DNA of 60,650 nt from Terriglobia bacterium (GCA_036496425.1 DASXLG010000250.1:1-60650), one strand, 5' to 3'. Shown: positions 16,728-26,684, numbered from the stretch's first letter. The notes: a model not told the origin generated them from the letters alone. Numbers and translations: made by a program.

Positions 16728-19700
16728 TCACCCGTGAAGCCGGAGCGTCGCCAGATTCTGCCCGGCCATTACCATTCCACCGCGCGCGCAGTGGACGCCT
16801 TCGACCACGCCGTTGGCGGGAGCGACGACCACGAACTCCATCTTCATCGCTTCCAGCACGAACACTCTTTCACCTGCGCCGACCCGCTGTCCTGGCTCCA
16901 CTGCAACCTGCCACACGCTTGCCGTCATCGGCGAACGCACGGCTTCACATCCATCCGGAATATCCGCTGTAACCGGCGGCACGTCATCGTTCGATCGATC
17001 GACAAATTCCGGCTGTCCCGCCATTGCCCAGCGCTCTCGTTCCGCCAGAAATGCTGCCTGCTGGCGCGCTTTGAATCTGGCCGCGTCCGATGATGTCTTC
17101 TCGATGAATTGATGATACTTCTTCAGATTGAAGTCCGTGTGCTCGATCTTCAACGAATATTTGCCGTGAGGAAACGCGTCACGAATTTCGAGCAACTCCT
17201 GCGCAGACACAGGGAAGAAACGGATCTGATCGAAGAACCGCAGCAGCCACGGCGTTCCGGGAGTGAACTCGGCTGTACTTCGATGCGTATTCCACATCTG
17301 AACGGTGCGGCCCACAAACTGATAGCCGCCGGGTCCTTCCATTCCATAAACACACAGATAGGCTCCGCCGATGCCGACGGAATTCTCGGCGGTCCAGGTC
17401 CGCGCGGGATTGTATTTCGTCGTCACCAGGCGATGCCGCGGATCGAGCGGAGTAGCAACCGGCGCGCCGAGATAAACGTCTCCCAGGCCGAGGACAAGAT
17501 AGTTCGCGTTGTACACGATATGACTTACGTCTTCGATCGTATCGAGTCCGTTGATGCGCCGGATGAATTCGATATTGCTCGGACACCATGGCGCGTCGGG
17601 ACGGACAGACTGCATGTATTTGTGGATTGCGAGTTGGGTTGCCGGATCGTCCCATGACAGCGGCAGATGCACGGTCCGCGTGGGCAGCGTTACATTATCG
17701 AGATCGGGCAGGGCTCCTTCACATGCTTCAAGACATGCGATCAATTCCTCACGGCGGAGAATGGCGCTGTCGTAATGAACCTGCAACGACCGGATACCGG
17801 GCGTGATGTCGATGATGCCGCGAAGATATTGCTGCCGCAGAATGCGCTCGAGTTGATGGATGCGAAAACGGAGATTCAAATCGAGAACATTAGGACCGGC
17901 CTCGATGAGCAGGTAACGATCGCCGGATGCGCGGTAGACGGTGCCGCGATTCTGATGCAGGACGCACGGTTCGGTTTCAGAAATGCGGTAGAAGCGGACC
18001 GTGTCCCCCGGCCGCAGCTGGCCTAATTTCCAGAGTTCGTCTTCGACAATGACAACCGGGCATACGAAGCCGCCGAGACTTGGACCGTCCGGGCCGAGCA
18101 GGACCGGCATATCGCCTGTAAAATCCATCGCGCCGATCGCATAGGCGTTGTCATGAATGTTTGAAGGATGGAGTCCCGCTTCACCGCCATCTCTGCGCGC
18201 CCATTTGGGTCGTGGGCCGATCAGCCGCACTCCCGTCCGGTCCGAGTTGTGATGGACTTTCCAGGAGGTGCGGAAAATCGTTTCGATGTCTTCTTCCGTG
18301 AAGAAGTCAGGCGCGCCGTGCGGCCCATACATTACACCGATTTCCCATTCGTGACCGTAACGGGGAATGGGGAATAGAGGGGGGGCGCACACCTGATTTC
18401 CTGAACTGCGGAATTCAGGTGTGCGCCCCCCCTCTGTTCCCCATCGAATCATGTCTCCGGTTCGGAGTGTCCGGCCCGCGTGGCCGCCGAACTTGCCAAG
18501 AATAAAGGTGGACCAGCTTCCGAGATAGACCGGAACATCAATGCCGCCTCGAACGGCGATATAGGTACGCGAGCCCTCCGCTGCGGCGTTGAGACGCAAG
18601 ATTGCCCCCGCATTTACGTCGACGGCTTGCCATAACGGAATCGCTTTCCCATCGAGCCGCGCGCTCATGTCCGCACCTGTAATTGCGATCACCGCATCCG
18701 AGTGGAAACGGATCGCCGGTCCGGTCATCGTGCACTCGAGCGCCGCCGCCGATTCCGGATTTCCGACGAGGCTGTTCGCGACCCGGAACGCCAGCGAATC
18801 CATCGGTCCCGAGGGCGGCACGCCGACGTGCCAGTACCCGAGACGGCCGGGAAAATCCTGCACGGTTGTCTGCATCCCGGGCTCGACGATTTCCATCGCG
18901 CGAGGTTGATAGGTCACTCGGCTCAGAAAGCTTGTGGGATAGCCGCCGATAGAGAACTCGGGGTCGGCAATGACGGTGCGAAGGTAGTCGAGATTCGTTT
19001 CTATCCCGTCGAATCGCGTGACGGACAGGGCGCCCATCAGTTGCTTCACAGCCTCATCGCGGGTTCCGGCGTGAACGATAATCTTCGCCAGCATGGGATC
19101 GTAGAAGGGAGTGACTTCGGTTCCATTCTCAACCCAGGTTTCGCACCGTGCGTCTGCCGGCAACAGCACATTCATCAAAGTGCCCGTGCTCGGGCGGAAC
19201 GCGTGCGCCGGATCTTCCGCATAGATACGTACCTGGATGGATGCGCCATGCGATGCAGGCCGGATCTCCTGGAGTGAACGAAGCTCTCTGCACCCGAGGC
19301 GGACCATCCACTCGACCAGATCCACGCCCGTAACCTCTTCCGTAACGGCATGCTCTACCTGCAGGCGGGTGTTCACTTCCAGGAACGAAAACTCTTCGCG
19401 ATCGGAATCGTACAGAAATTCCACCGTGCCCGCCGAGCGATACTGCAAAGCCGCAGTCAGCCGTTCCGCCATCCCCCAAAGCCGGCGGCGGATTTCATCG
19501 CGCAGATGGGCTGCGGGCGTTTCCTCGACCACCTTCTGGTTACGGCGTTGCGCCGAGCAATCGCGTTCTCCGAGCGCAATGACATTCCCGTTTCCATCGC
19601 CGAAAATCTGTACTTCAATATGCCGGGCTCTCTCGACGTAGCGTTCCAGGTAGACTCCGGCCTGGCCGAAGTTCGCGGCTCCGAGACGTGAAACGGACGC

Positions 19701-20246
19701 GAAGTGTTCATTCAATTCGCCCGGCGTCCGGCAAATCTTCATGCCGATGCCGCCGCCTCCGGCCGTGCTTTTGAGAATGATGGGATAGCCGCAGCGTTCC
19801 GCTTCCTGCAGCGCATGATGGAGATCCTGTAGAAGTCCTGTGCCGGGCAGCAGCGGAACGCCTTCGCGAAGGGCAATCTCGCGGGCTCTGTGCTTCAAGC
19901 CCAGGGCGCGCATTTGTTCTCCAGTCGGGCCGAGGAAGACGATGCCGGCTTCCTCGCAGGCTTCGGCGAAACCGGCGCTCTCGCTCAGGAAACCATAACC
20001 CGGATGGATGGCTTCGGCTCCTGTCCTGCGGGCAGCTTCGATAATGGCGGCCTGGTTCAGGTAACTTTCAGCCGCGGGTGCTGGTCCCAGCAGCACAGCG
20101 GTATCGGATTGCGCAACATGCCGGGAGTGCCGGTCGGCCTCGGAATAGACGGCCACCGGCGACACGCCAAGCTTCCGGAGAGTGCGGATGATCCGGCATG
20201 CGATAACACCTCGATTCGCAATCAAAACCTTGCCGAACATAGCCAT
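16728..20246 (-). CDS. uca: biotin-dependent urea/guanidine carboxylase with an in-frame palindromic insert
   Basis: A 1172-residue single-chain enzyme. The N-terminal biotin carboxylase (1-450) has [13 protein letters not shown] and GGGGIGMK. The carboxyltransferase is KipA/KipI-like (about 460-1080; METVQ-type [37 protein letters not shown]). The C-terminal biotinyl domain has Lys1135 in EAMKMEF. Beside two DUF1989 genes, the substrate may be guanidine rather than urea. At residues about 602-629 the linker [21 protein letters not shown] is encoded by a near-perfect palindrome (18367-18444) that keeps the frame. The start could also be the second Met at 20240. No strong ribosome site is seen. 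Confidence 0.92.
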   Translation of the reverse strand: MAMFGKVLIANRGVIACRIIRTLRKLGVSPVAVYSEADRHSRHVAQSDTAVLLGPAPAAESYLNQAAIIEAARRTGAEAIHPGYGFLSESAGFAEACEEAGIVFLGPTGEQMRALGLKHRAREIALREGVPLLPGTGLLQDLHHALQEAERCGYPIILKSTAGGGGIGMKICRTPGELNEHFASVSRLGAANFGQAGVYLERYVERARHIEVQIFGDGNGNVIALGERDCSAQRRNQKVVEETPAAHLRDEIRRRLWGMAERLTAALQYRSAGTVEFLYDSDREEFSFLEVNTRLQVEHAVTEEVTGVDLVEWMVRLGCRELRSLQEIRPASHGASIQVRIYAEDPAHAFRPSTGTLMNVLLPADARCETWVENGTEVTPFYDPMLAKIIVHAGTRDEAVKQLMGALSVTRFDGIETNLDYLRTVIADPEFSIGGYPTSFLSRVTYQPRAMEIVEPGMQTTVQDFPGRLGYWHVGVPPSGPMDSLAFRVANSLVGNPESAAALECTMTGPAIRFHSDAVIAITGADMSARLDGKAIPLWQAVDVNAGAILRLNAAAEGSRTYIAVRGGIDVPVYLGSWSTFILGKFGGHAGRTLRTGDMIRWGTEGGRTPEFRSSGNQVCAPPLFPIPRYGHEWEIGVMYGPHGAPDFFTEEDIETIFRTSWKVHHNSDRTGVRLIGPRPKWARRDGGEAGLHPSNIHDNAYAIGAMDFTGDMPVLLGPDGPSLGGFVCPVVIVEDELWKLGQLRPGDTVRFYRISETEPCVLHQNRGTVYRASGDRYLLIEAGPNVLDLNLRFRIHQLERILRQQYLRGIIDITPGIRSLQVHYDSAILRREELIACLEACEGALPDLDNVTLPTRTVHLPLSWDDPATQLAIHKYMQSVRPDAPWCPSNIEFIRRINGLDTIEDVSHIVYNANYLVLGLGDVYLGAPVATPLDPRHRLVTTKYNPARTWTAENSVGIGGAYLCVYGMEGPGGYQFVGRTVQMWNTHRSTAEFTPGTPWLLRFFDQIRFFPVSAQELLEIRDAFPHGKYSLKIEHTDFNLKKYHQFIEKTSSDAARFKARQQAAFLAERERWAMAGQPEFVDRSNDDVPPVTADIPDGCEAVRSPMTASVWQVAVEPGQRVGAGERVFVLEAMKMEFVVVAPANGVVEGVHCARGGMVMAGQNLATLRLHG
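18367..18444. repeat. palindromic repeat, family B, inserted in frame within the carboxylase gene
   Basis: The 30-base arms (18367-18396 and 18415-18444) differ at one position and enclose 18 bases. The core GGGGCGCACACCTGA is shared with the intergenic palindrome at 46936-46987. The element is translated on the minus strand into a linker between the conserved stretches RTGDMIRW and [11 protein letters not shown]. Confidence 0.9.
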
Positions 20247-20289
20247 TACTTTACTGGCTGCGCCCTATCGGGCTTGCATTCGCTTGCGC

Positions 20290-20931
20290 TCATGCTGCTG
20301 GATCCCAGATCAGCACGCGAATCGGCGTCGGATTGTACGCATTGCAGGGATTGTTCAGTTGCGGGCAATTGCTGATCACAGCGAGGACATCCATTTCGGC
20401 ACGCAGTTCGACATATTTGCCGGGACCGGAGACGCCGTCTTGAAACGTGAGCCCGCCATCGGGCGCGACGGGGACGTTCATGAAGAAATTGATGTTGTGC
20501 GCGATATCGCGTTTTTCGAGGCCGCGGCCCCATCCAATGACGGCTTTGACAAAGCTCTGGCGGCAGGCGTGCATATAGCGCTTATCGATCGCGTACCGGA
20601 CCATGTTGCTCTCGGCCGCGCATGCTCCGCCCAGTGTGTCGTGGCGTCCGCATGTATCGGCGACGATCGTCAGCAGAACGTTGCCCCGTGATGACATCAG
20701 GCTCGTTGCGGTCGAGAGGTAGATGTTTGCCTGTTCGCGAATCGTATCCTGTGCGGAGTAGCGGTCTTCGTAATCGTGCGCATTGTAGAACAACGTGTCG
20801 GCGGCCTGGTTGCCTTCGACATCGACGATCCGGAAATATTGTCCCTTCAAGATCTCATATATCCACGGTTCTCCTGCCGGGACGACGGCGTCATATCGGG
20901 CTTTCGCGGGATCGAGCAGACTCTCTTTCAT
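20290..20931 (-). CDS. DUF1989 protein UAAP2, probable carboxyguanidine deiminase subunit
   Basis: A 213-residue urea-carboxylase-associated protein. The DUF1989 signature includes [22 protein letters not shown] and the [11 protein letters not shown] region. In bacteria that grow on guanidine, the paired DUF1989 proteins (CgdA/CgdB) form the enzyme that converts carboxyguanidine to allophanate between the carboxylase and AtzF steps. Gene order here, UAAP1-UAAP2-carboxylase-hydrolase, is the one known for that pathway. The start at 20931 lies five bases after the UAAP1 stop. Confidence 0.85.
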   Translation of the reverse strand: MKESLLDPAKARYDAVVPAGEPWIYEILKGQYFRIVDVEGNQAADTLFYNAHDYEDRYSAQDTIREQANIYLSTATSLMSSRGNVLLTIVADTCGRHDTLGGACAAESNMVRYAIDKRYMHACRQSFVKAVIGWGRGLEKRDIAHNINFFMNVPVAPDGGLTFQDGVSGPGKYVELRAEMDVLAVISNCPQLNNPCNAYNPTPIRVLIWDPAA

Positions 20932-20936
20932 AAAAC

Positions 20937-21635
20937 CTACATGAAATAGCGTTCCGTCAGCACAAAACCGCGTTCGTTTTCGGGACGTGAAGTGCGGCAG
21001 GGATCGTCGAGCGCGGGCGCGGGAACGTTTCGGATCTGAACAGTCACGGGTTTCGGATCGTAAACAGGATTTGGATCGAGTGGGTGCTGGCAGGTGTTGA
21101 GAAGGACCAGCACATTCATCTCGGCCCTCAGCTCGACATAAGCGCCGGCCTTGGCGTTGCCCTCCACGAAGCGCATGCCGCCGCTGTCATCGACGATGAC
21201 TTTGCTGAAAAAATTTACAGGCGCCGCCATGTCCCGCTCTGAGAGACCGTATTTTGCAAGCTCTATAAGGAACCCTTCAAGCGCATTTTTGTGGCAGTCG
21301 TTCCGCTGTTCCTGATAACGCCCAACGCCGTACTTCTTTTCAACCAGGCGGGCATTCGAGCAGCCGCTCAGCGGGTCATGCCAGCCGGAGGTATCCGCGA
21401 CGATCGAGCAGAGAATGCGGCCCATATCGGAATACAGCACATATCCCCGGGTAAGCCGGGAGATGTGCTGGGCTTTGAGCGTATCGGGCATGTTGTAGCG
21501 CTCGGCCGGATTTTCCCAGTTGTAGAAGATGGCGCCGGCATTTGCGCCGCCGGCCGTATCCGTGATGCGTAGAGCCGTGCCCCGCTTCAGAACATGCGAC
21601 CACGTGGCGCCAGGGTGCACAATTTCCTCAAACAA
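20937..21635 (-). CDS. DUF1989 protein UAAP1, probable carboxyguanidine deiminase subunit
   Basis: About 232 residues from a TTG start at 21635 ([19 protein letters not shown]), which overlaps the ANTAR gene stop by eight bases. The open frame continues upstream to 21800, but that part antisenses nothing conserved and lies inside the ANTAR coding region, so it is rejected. [26 protein letters not shown] and [14 protein letters not shown] are DUF1989 hallmarks. It is the larger partner of the UAAP pair. Translational coupling to the regulator gene is likely. Confidence 0.82.
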   Translation of the reverse strand: MFEEIVHPGATWSHVLKRGTALRITDTAGGANAGAIFYNWENPAERYNMPDTLKAQHISRLTRGYVLYSDMGRILCSIVADTSGWHDPLSGCSNARLVEKKYGVGRYQEQRNDCHKNALEGFLIELAKYGLSERDMAAPVNFFSKVIVDDSGGMRFVEGNAKAGAYVELRAEMNVLVLLNTCQHPLDPNPVYDPKPVTVQIRNVPAPALDDPCRTSRPENERGFVLTERYFM

Positions 21636-22875
21636 TCTCTTTCTTCTCCCCCTTCCGGTGAAGTTCTTCGGCAAGGATGATTGCGTCTGCCAGGTCGCGC
21701 ATCGGCCGCCGCAGACGGCGGCTTTCGCTGCGCAGATCGAGATAGGCCTGTTCCTCGGTGACGCCGTGACGATGCTGCAGGATGCCCTTCGCGCGCTCAA
21801 TGACTTTTCGCGCTTCGAGCGTCCGCTTCATTTCGAGAGTTTCGGAAATCAGCCGGGCGTTTTCGAATGCGAGCGCGGCCTGTCCCGCAACCGCCTGTGC
21901 AAAGCCGATTTCTTCCGGCGTGAATGTGCGGCGCTCGCTCGCATAGATGTTCAGCGTGCCGATGACTTTTGAGCCTGCCAGCAAAGGCACCGACAGAAGG
22001 GAAGTCAGTCCGGACCGCCGCGCCAGTTCCGGATATTTGTATGATTTTTCAGCGGAGACGTCGGGGACGGTCACGAGCTGACGCTCGCGCACCACACGCC
22101 CGATCAATGAATCGCCGATTTTGATGGGCCCTTTCTGGAGGTATTCCGGCGACGAGCAGCGTGCCGCCTTGATCGACAGCTCCTGCCTGTCCTCATCGAC
22201 GATCATGATCGAACAGACCGGTGAATCGAAGGTCTCGGCAACCATTTCCGAGATCACCTGCAGGATGCGGTCGAGATAGCTCTCTGTCGAGATGGTGCGT
22301 CCGACGGCTGCAAGCAACTCCACCTTCTTCACAGCTGCCAGAGAGCGTTCCGACAGACGCGCCTTTGCGATTGCTCCGCCCATTTGCTCGGCGACGTAGG
22401 TCATCAACGCCACTTCTTCCGGTGTATGATCACGCGCTTCGCGATGGTGGACGTTAATCACGCCGATGACCTGGCCCGAGTCGATCAACGGCACGGACAT
22501 GAAGGACTCATAGGAATCCTCGGGCAGTGAGTTGAAAGGTTTGAACCTCGGATCTTTCGCTGCCCTTGATGAGAGGGCGACAACGGATTGGTGCTTGGCA
22601 ACCCAGCCGGTGACGCCTTCGCCGATCTTCATCCGGATGTTGCCGATCTCACCCTGGTGCGGCAATTGAGAAGCGCAGAGAACGATCTCAGCCTTGGATG
22701 AATCGAGGAGGTAGACAAGACATGCATCGCAGCTGGTGACACCGACCACGAGGTTGATCAGAGCATCGAGCATCTTCTGGAGCGACAAATCGGAACTGAC
22801 AATGCCGCTGATGCGATGCAACAGGGCCAATTGCGACATGGCAGATTCCGAGGAATGGGTTTCAGTAACGTCCAT
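21628..22875 (-). CDS. GAF-GAF-ANTAR RNA-binding antiterminator
   Basis: A 415-residue regulator. GAF domains lie at about residues 15-175 and 185-340, and the C-terminal ANTAR domain at about 350-408 (ARKVIERAKGILQHRHGVTEEQAYLDLR). ANTAR proteins bind paired RNA hairpins and prevent transcription termination, often in nitrogen-use operons (NasR, AmiR). Its place inside the operon, between transporter and enzymes, suggests it senses the substrate or nitrogen state and controls this same transcript. No paired target hairpin was identified with confidence. The ATG at 22875 has GGGAGG nine bases upstream. Confidence 0.9.
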   Translation of the reverse strand: MDVTETHSSESAMSQLALLHRISGIVSSDLSLQKMLDALINLVVGVTSCDACLVYLLDSSKAEIVLCASQLPHQGEIGNIRMKIGEGVTGWVAKHQSVVALSSRAAKDPRFKPFNSLPEDSYESFMSVPLIDSGQVIGVINVHHREARDHTPEEVALMTYVAEQMGGAIAKARLSERSLAAVKKVELLAAVGRTISTESYLDRILQVISEMVAETFDSPVCSIMIVDEDRQELSIKAARCSSPEYLQKGPIKIGDSLIGRVVRERQLVTVPDVSAEKSYKYPELARRSGLTSLLSVPLLAGSKVIGTLNIYASERRTFTPEEIGFAQAVAGQAALAFENARLISETLEMKRTLEARKVIERAKGILQHRHGVTEEQAYLDLRSESRRLRRPMRDLADAIILAEELHRKGEKKEIV

Positions 22876-22877
22876 CG

Positions 22878-22896
22878 ACTTTTCCTCCCGAAAAGT
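22878..22896 (-). promoter_or_regulatory. hairpin presenting the ribosome site of the ANTAR gene in its loop
   Basis: On the minus strand ACTTTTC and GAAAAGT pair perfectly and enclose GGGAG, so the Shine-Dalgarno GGGAGG starts in the loop two bases before the start codon region. It could tune translation of the antiterminator. The stem is short and AT-rich, so it may also be chance. Confidence 0.4.
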
Positions 22897-22970
22897 GTTA
22901 ACTGTTGCACGACATCTGCCAGTTGAAGGCCAGCGGCGTAAGTCCTGGCAAAGTAAGCGTCGAGTGGGAT

Positions 22971-23816
22971 TCAGCCGGGAAGAACCGCTTCGACAAAGCC
23001 ACCTTTTTGTAGCTCTTTGCCTTCGGTTCTGACATTTCTGTTGGTGTGTGTTCTTGCTTCGATGTCGCGAATCACGAATTGAATGTGATCCTCCTCCGCA
23101 TCGAAGTCGACGTGCGCCACGGTGCGCTCATAAACAGCCGCGCCGCCCAGCGCGATCACGCGCGTGCCGAGCCATACCGCTTCACGCGTGTTGTGGGTGA
23201 CGAAAACGATCGTCGTGGCGCTCTCGCGCCAGAGGTCTTTGATCAGCCGCTGCATTCCGCGCCGCGTTGCAGGATCGAGCGCGCTGAAGGCTTCGTCCAT
23301 CAGAAGGATCGGCGGTTGCATGATGAGAGCCTGGGCAATCGCGACGCGCTGCTGCATGCCGCCGGACAGCTCGTGAGGGTACTTCCGTGCGTCGGATTCG
23401 TTCAAACCCATCTGCTTCAGGAACCGCAGCGCCTCGCTTCTGTGTTCCCGCAGCCGTTGGCGGCGGCCGGGATGCAGCATTGCGAATGCGCCGAATTCCG
23501 CGACGTCGGGCCCGAAGGTCACGTTGTCGAGTACAGTTTTGTCGGAAAAGAGGGAATACTTCTGCGGAACGTATCCGCACAGGCGGTCCGGCTGCGACCG
23601 TTCCTTGCCATTGACCAGGACGCGCCCGCGGTTCGGTTTCTGTTCACCGAGGATCAGCCGCAACAGAGTCGATTTACCGCAGCCGGTCTGCCCGACGATC
23701 GAAATGAACTCGCCGCTCTCGATTTCCAGATTGACGCCGGCAAGAACCCGGCGCGTGGCCGGGCCATCCGGGTACTCCACATCCACGTTGTCGATTCGAA
23801 TGATGGGTTCCGCCAT
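22971..23816 (-). CDS. ABC transporter ATP-binding protein (TauB/SsuB type)
   Basis: A 281-residue ATPase that energises the adjacent permease. GQTGCGKST is Walker A (about residues 41-49). LSGGMQQRVAIAQAL is the ABC signature and ILLMDEAFSALD is Walker B. VTHNTREAV is the switch-histidine region. It resembles the ATPases of taurine/nitrate/urea-type importers and lies three bases behind the permease gene. Import of guanidine, urea or a related small nitrogen compound is inferred from the operon. Confidence 0.92.
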   Translation of the reverse strand: MAEPIIRIDNVDVEYPDGPATRRVLAGVNLEIESGEFISIVGQTGCGKSTLLRLILGEQKPNRGRVLVNGKERSQPDRLCGYVPQKYSLFSDKTVLDNVTFGPDVAEFGAFAMLHPGRRQRLREHRSEALRFLKQMGLNESDARKYPHELSGGMQQRVAIAQALIMQPPILLMDEAFSALDPATRRGMQRLIKDLWRESATTIVFVTHNTREAVWLGTRVIALGGAAVYERTVAHVDFDAEEDHIQFVIRDIEARTHTNRNVRTEGKELQKGGFVEAVLPG

Positions 23817-23819
23817 CTC

Positions 23820-24674
23820 TTACTCCTGAAACCACGGATGCAATTTGCGATTGAACATATGCATTCCCATATCGACGAGAAAGAGCAGCAACGCCACCCA
23901 CAACACATACGGAATGATCGTATCCATTCCCATGTGACGGCGGAGCAGCGCGATTCGATACGCCAGCCCATCGGTCGAAGCGATCATTTCTCCGGCGAAC
24001 AGAAACAACATCACCGCTTTGAGGTTCAGCCGGATGCTGTTCAGGACGCGCGGCAGGATCTGCTTGAAAACGATCCGGTACGTCACCGCGAAATCGGCGG
24101 CGCCCAGTGTGAAGGCCTTCACGATCTGTTCACGAGGCACGCTCTTGCTGAGATTGAAGGTATCCAGAATGATCGTAGGGGTCACGCCGATGACGATAAG
24201 CATGATTTTGGACAGCTCATCGATACCGAAAGCGATGAACAGAATCGGCAGCAGCGAGAGAGCGACAATTTTGTCGAAGAACTGGATGAAGCGCAGAAAG
24301 AATGCGCCGATGTAGGGAAACATCGCCATATGGAGGCCGAGCAGCACCGCCGGAAACAGCAGCACGATGCTGAAGAGGAAGCGGCGCCCGGTGGCAACCG
24401 TGTCTTTCCAGAGCATGCTGCCGCGGATGCGCGCCAGAAGCGGCGCCGGCGCGGCAGCGTCGTCCGCATTGTCCTCTTCGGCCGGTTTAAGAGTGGCGTC
24501 TTCAAAAGCCTGGACTATCTGGGTGGCCGTCGGCATGACGCGATCGTCCGGATTGTCCCGATGCCGCTGTTGCGATACATAAAAGTAGGACGTGATGCCG
24601 GCGACAAACAGAAACCACGACAACAGCCAGGCCGTCGTGCGATGGGGAGCAGCGTGAAGGCGAAGAAAGCTCAT
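23820..24674 (-). CDS. ABC transporter permease (BPD_transp_1 family)
   Basis: A 284-residue inner-membrane permease. The N-terminal helix TAWLLSWFLFVAGITSYFYV is followed by a soluble stretch rich in D/E/A (about residues 45-80), unusual for this family, then a group of core helices. The EAA-type coupling loop is near GAADFAVTYRIVFKQILPRVLNSIR. The start overlaps the binding-protein stop by four bases (ATGA). It works with the ATPase at 22971 and the binding protein at 24671. Confidence 0.88.
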   Translation of the reverse strand: MSFLRLHAAPHRTTAWLLSWFLFVAGITSYFYVSQQRHRDNPDDRVMPTATQIVQAFEDATLKPAEEDNADDAAAPAPLLARIRGSMLWKDTVATGRRFLFSIVLLFPAVLLGLHMAMFPYIGAFFLRFIQFFDKIVALSLLPILFIAFGIDELSKIMLIVIGVTPTIILDTFNLSKSVPREQIVKAFTLGAADFAVTYRIVFKQILPRVLNSIRLNLKAVMLFLFAGEMIASTDGLAYRIALLRRHMGMDTIIPYVLWVALLLFLVDMGMHMFNRKLHPWFQE

Positions 24675-25780
24675 AGCTTCCCCTGCGCCGCAAGCTGCAT
24701 ATACGTGGTGTTGAAACGCAGCCGGACTTTAGCCGGATTGCCGAGGACGGCGCCATCCACGAACTGAATGCCGATGTCGTCGGCCGATTTCGATTTTTCA
24801 CCCAGCAATCTGTGAGAGAAACAGAACTGCCGGACGAGGTCCATGGTCTTCCTGATATCCGGTGAAGCGGTCATCTGGGCGGCCGACTGAGCGGTGTAAT
24901 ACATGTGCGTCGTGCTCAGTTGTTCTTTATAGGAGGCCAGGGTGTCTTTCGAGGCTTCGGCAATGCCGCCAAGCACCTTGTCTCCGGCCGGTCCCGCTTG
25001 CTGCATGTCGGCCATCAGCTCATACCAGGCGCCTGCAACGGCCTTGGCGAACTTCTGTCCTGACCCGTCAGGACGGTTCAACACTTCGGTGCGCACCACG
25101 AGCAGATCCATGATCTCGCCGGGAATCTGCGAGGAATTGAAGACCATTTTCACGTCTTTGGCCTTCATAATCTGCGAGACAAGAGGTTTCCAGGTCACCA
25201 CCACGGGTTTGCTGGAATCGGCCAGAAATGCGTACGCAATGTCGGAGTCCGAAGTATTGATGTACTTGACCTGCTTGATCTGCGCATTGAGGCCGTTCAG
25301 CGTCATCGCCCGTTCGAAGAGGTATTGGGAAACCGTCTTTTCGACCAGCATGACAGGCTTTCCGGGAATCTGCGCGAGCGTCAGATTCTGGCGCGCAATG
25401 ACAGCGTCATTGCCGTTCGAATAATCGCCGAGAATGACGCTGGTGGTGTCGACGCCGGCAGCCGCAGGCATATCGAGCGCTTCCATGTTGGTCATGGCGC
25501 AGGCGTCGATGTTCTTCGCCACGAACGCATCGAGCGAGGGCGCGTAGTCGAAGCGTTGGACTTTGATGTCGATGCCATATTTGTCGGCCCACTTTTTCAG
25601 GATTCCCGATTTCGCCATGTAGTAATAGGGATCCCAGCCGACGTAAACGGACCAGCCGACAGTGAATGATGGCTTTTGTTGAGCGACCAGCGTGCGTTGC
25701 GCTATGAATGCGATCGCAAGACAGAAAAGGATGGAGCAGAAAAGTTTTCTGAAATTGGAAATAAAAAATCGGCCAAACAT
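24671..25780 (-). CDS. ABC transporter periplasmic substrate-binding protein
   Basis: A 369-residue secreted protein of the nitrate/taurine/urea-carboxylase-linked type. The signal peptide is about residues 1-32 (LFCSILFCLAIAFIAQRTLVA), cleaved before QQKPSFTVGWSVYVGWDPYYYMAKSG. The domain then alternates the usual alpha/beta segments with YWxxGYDPYY-like aromatic ligand residues near the start. As first gene of the operon it lies behind a large inverted repeat (25848-25974) that separates it from the phosphatase gene. Confidence 0.88.
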   Translation of the reverse strand: MFGRFFISNFRKLFCSILFCLAIAFIAQRTLVAQQKPSFTVGWSVYVGWDPYYYMAKSGILKKWADKYGIDIKVQRFDYAPSLDAFVAKNIDACAMTNMEALDMPAAAGVDTTSVILGDYSNGNDAVIARQNLTLAQIPGKPVMLVEKTVSQYLFERAMTLNGLNAQIKQVKYINTSDSDIAYAFLADSSKPVVVTWKPLVSQIMKAKDVKMVFNSSQIPGEIMDLLVVRTEVLNRPDGSGQKFAKAVAGAWYELMADMQQAGPAGDKVLGGIAEASKDTLASYKEQLSTTHMYYTAQSAAQMTASPDIRKTMDLVRQFCFSHRLLGEKSKSADDIGIQFVDGAVLGNPAKVRLRFNTTYMQLAAQGKL

Positions 25781-25847
25781 CGATACCTCCCCGCGCGGAC
25801 TGGGCGGAAGCGGCGACTTGGCCGATTGGAGCTCATCCTACCAGATG

Positions 25848-25974
25848 AAGGGAATGCACCACAAGAAGCCTATTGCATCATTGCATCATCGGAAATTTCG
25901 CAGTTCTAAATTTGAAATGCAGAAACCTCTGATGATGCAATGGTGCAATAGACTTCTTGTGCTTCCTTTCCCTT
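25848..25974. repeat. large imperfect inverted repeat (arms of about 43 bp)
   Basis: The left arm 25848-25890 contains CACAAGAAGCCTATTGCATC, and the right arm 25931-25974 is its near complement. The loop between them also contains matching words (AAATTTCGCAG against CTGCATTTCAAATTT). It lies between the phosphatase stop and the transporter operon, on a path where a terminator is needed. The CACAAGAAG word recurs in the repeat at 53400-53505. Confidence 0.8.
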
Positions 25975-25979
25975 GTTCT

Positions 25980-26684
25980 TTACGGGATCCGGTAGAAAGG
26001 ATTGGGCACCAGGAACGTCCGCTCGGAGTAGCCGCCGGCAAGATCGCTGGGCTGATCACCGACGTTGGCAATGATTGTAAATCCTTGTGCTGCAATTTTT
26101 GCCCGCTCCGGCGCTTTAAAGTCTGCTGCCGATGGCGTGGACGTGCCTGCCGGCCGCATGAGCAACGCGGCCCAGTTGTCATATCCAGCCTTCCTGAGGT
26201 TTGTTTCCGTCGCGGCCCGCACGACTTCAGTGCGGCCCGTCAGAAAGAAAACCGACACGCCCTTTGCCTTCGCGGCCTTATATAGCGCCAGCGTCGGGCC
26301 GATGGCCGCGCTTTCCGCGCGCATCTGCCAGGTTCTCTGGCCGCAAGGGCCTGCCGGCAGATCGCATGGCCCGTTGACGATTCTTCCGTAGTCGTTTGCC
26401 TGGATTTGAGGCCAGTTCGAAAGCGAGGTCTCATCGATGTCGAGGACGAGCGCCGGCTTATTCACCATCGTCGCGCGGCGTTCCACATATTGCTGAACTT
26501 TCGCCAGCGTCGTGGCGACTTCGTGATCATACTGGCCGGACTGTTTGTACCGGGTGAGTTGTTGCTTGAAATCGCCGAGGTTGGCGGGTGAAGTCAGGGG
26601 CGCCGGTCTGGCGGCCGATTGCTCGAACCAGACCGGCAGGGAAAGGGACAGAACCAGGAGAAGACTGGGCTTGAGCCGGTTCAT
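25980..26684 (-). CDS. HAD-family acid phosphatase (subfamily IIIB)
   Basis: A 234-residue secreted phosphatase. MNRLKPSLLLVLSLSLPVWF is a signal peptide. DIDET (82-86) is HAD motif I, with the two catalytic Asp residues. FFLTGR supplies motif II Thr, a Lys follows in KIAAQG, and NVGDQPSDL is motif III/IV. It is related to class B acid phosphatases and the lipoprotein e(P4) nucleotidase. No lipobox is seen. An in-frame start at 26753 exists but would place a tRNA gene inside the coding region, so 26684 is preferred; its AAGGAGG is rather far upstream. Confidence 0.88.
   Translation of the reverse strand: MNRLKPSLLLVLSLSLPVWFEQSAARPAPLTSPANLGDFKQQLTRYKQSGQYDHEVATTLAKVQQYVERRATMVNKPALVLDIDETSLSNWPQIQANDYGRIVNGPCDLPAGPCGQRTWQMRAESAAIGPTLALYKAAKAKGVSVFFLTGRTEVVRAATETNLRKAGYDNWAALLMRPAGTSTPSAADFKAPERAKIAAQGFTIIANVGDQPSDLAGGYSERTFLVPNPFYRIP

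Noticed and set aside
23046-24767. 573-residue plus-strand frame over the ABC transporter genes
   Set aside because: Antisense to strongly supported ATPase and permease genes; low-complexity composition typical of a shadow frame in GC-rich DNA.
25781-25847. Guanidine riboswitch in the leader of the nitrogen operon
   Set aside because: None of the recognisable conserved strings of the ykkC or mini-ykkC classes is visible; a covariance search could still overturn this.
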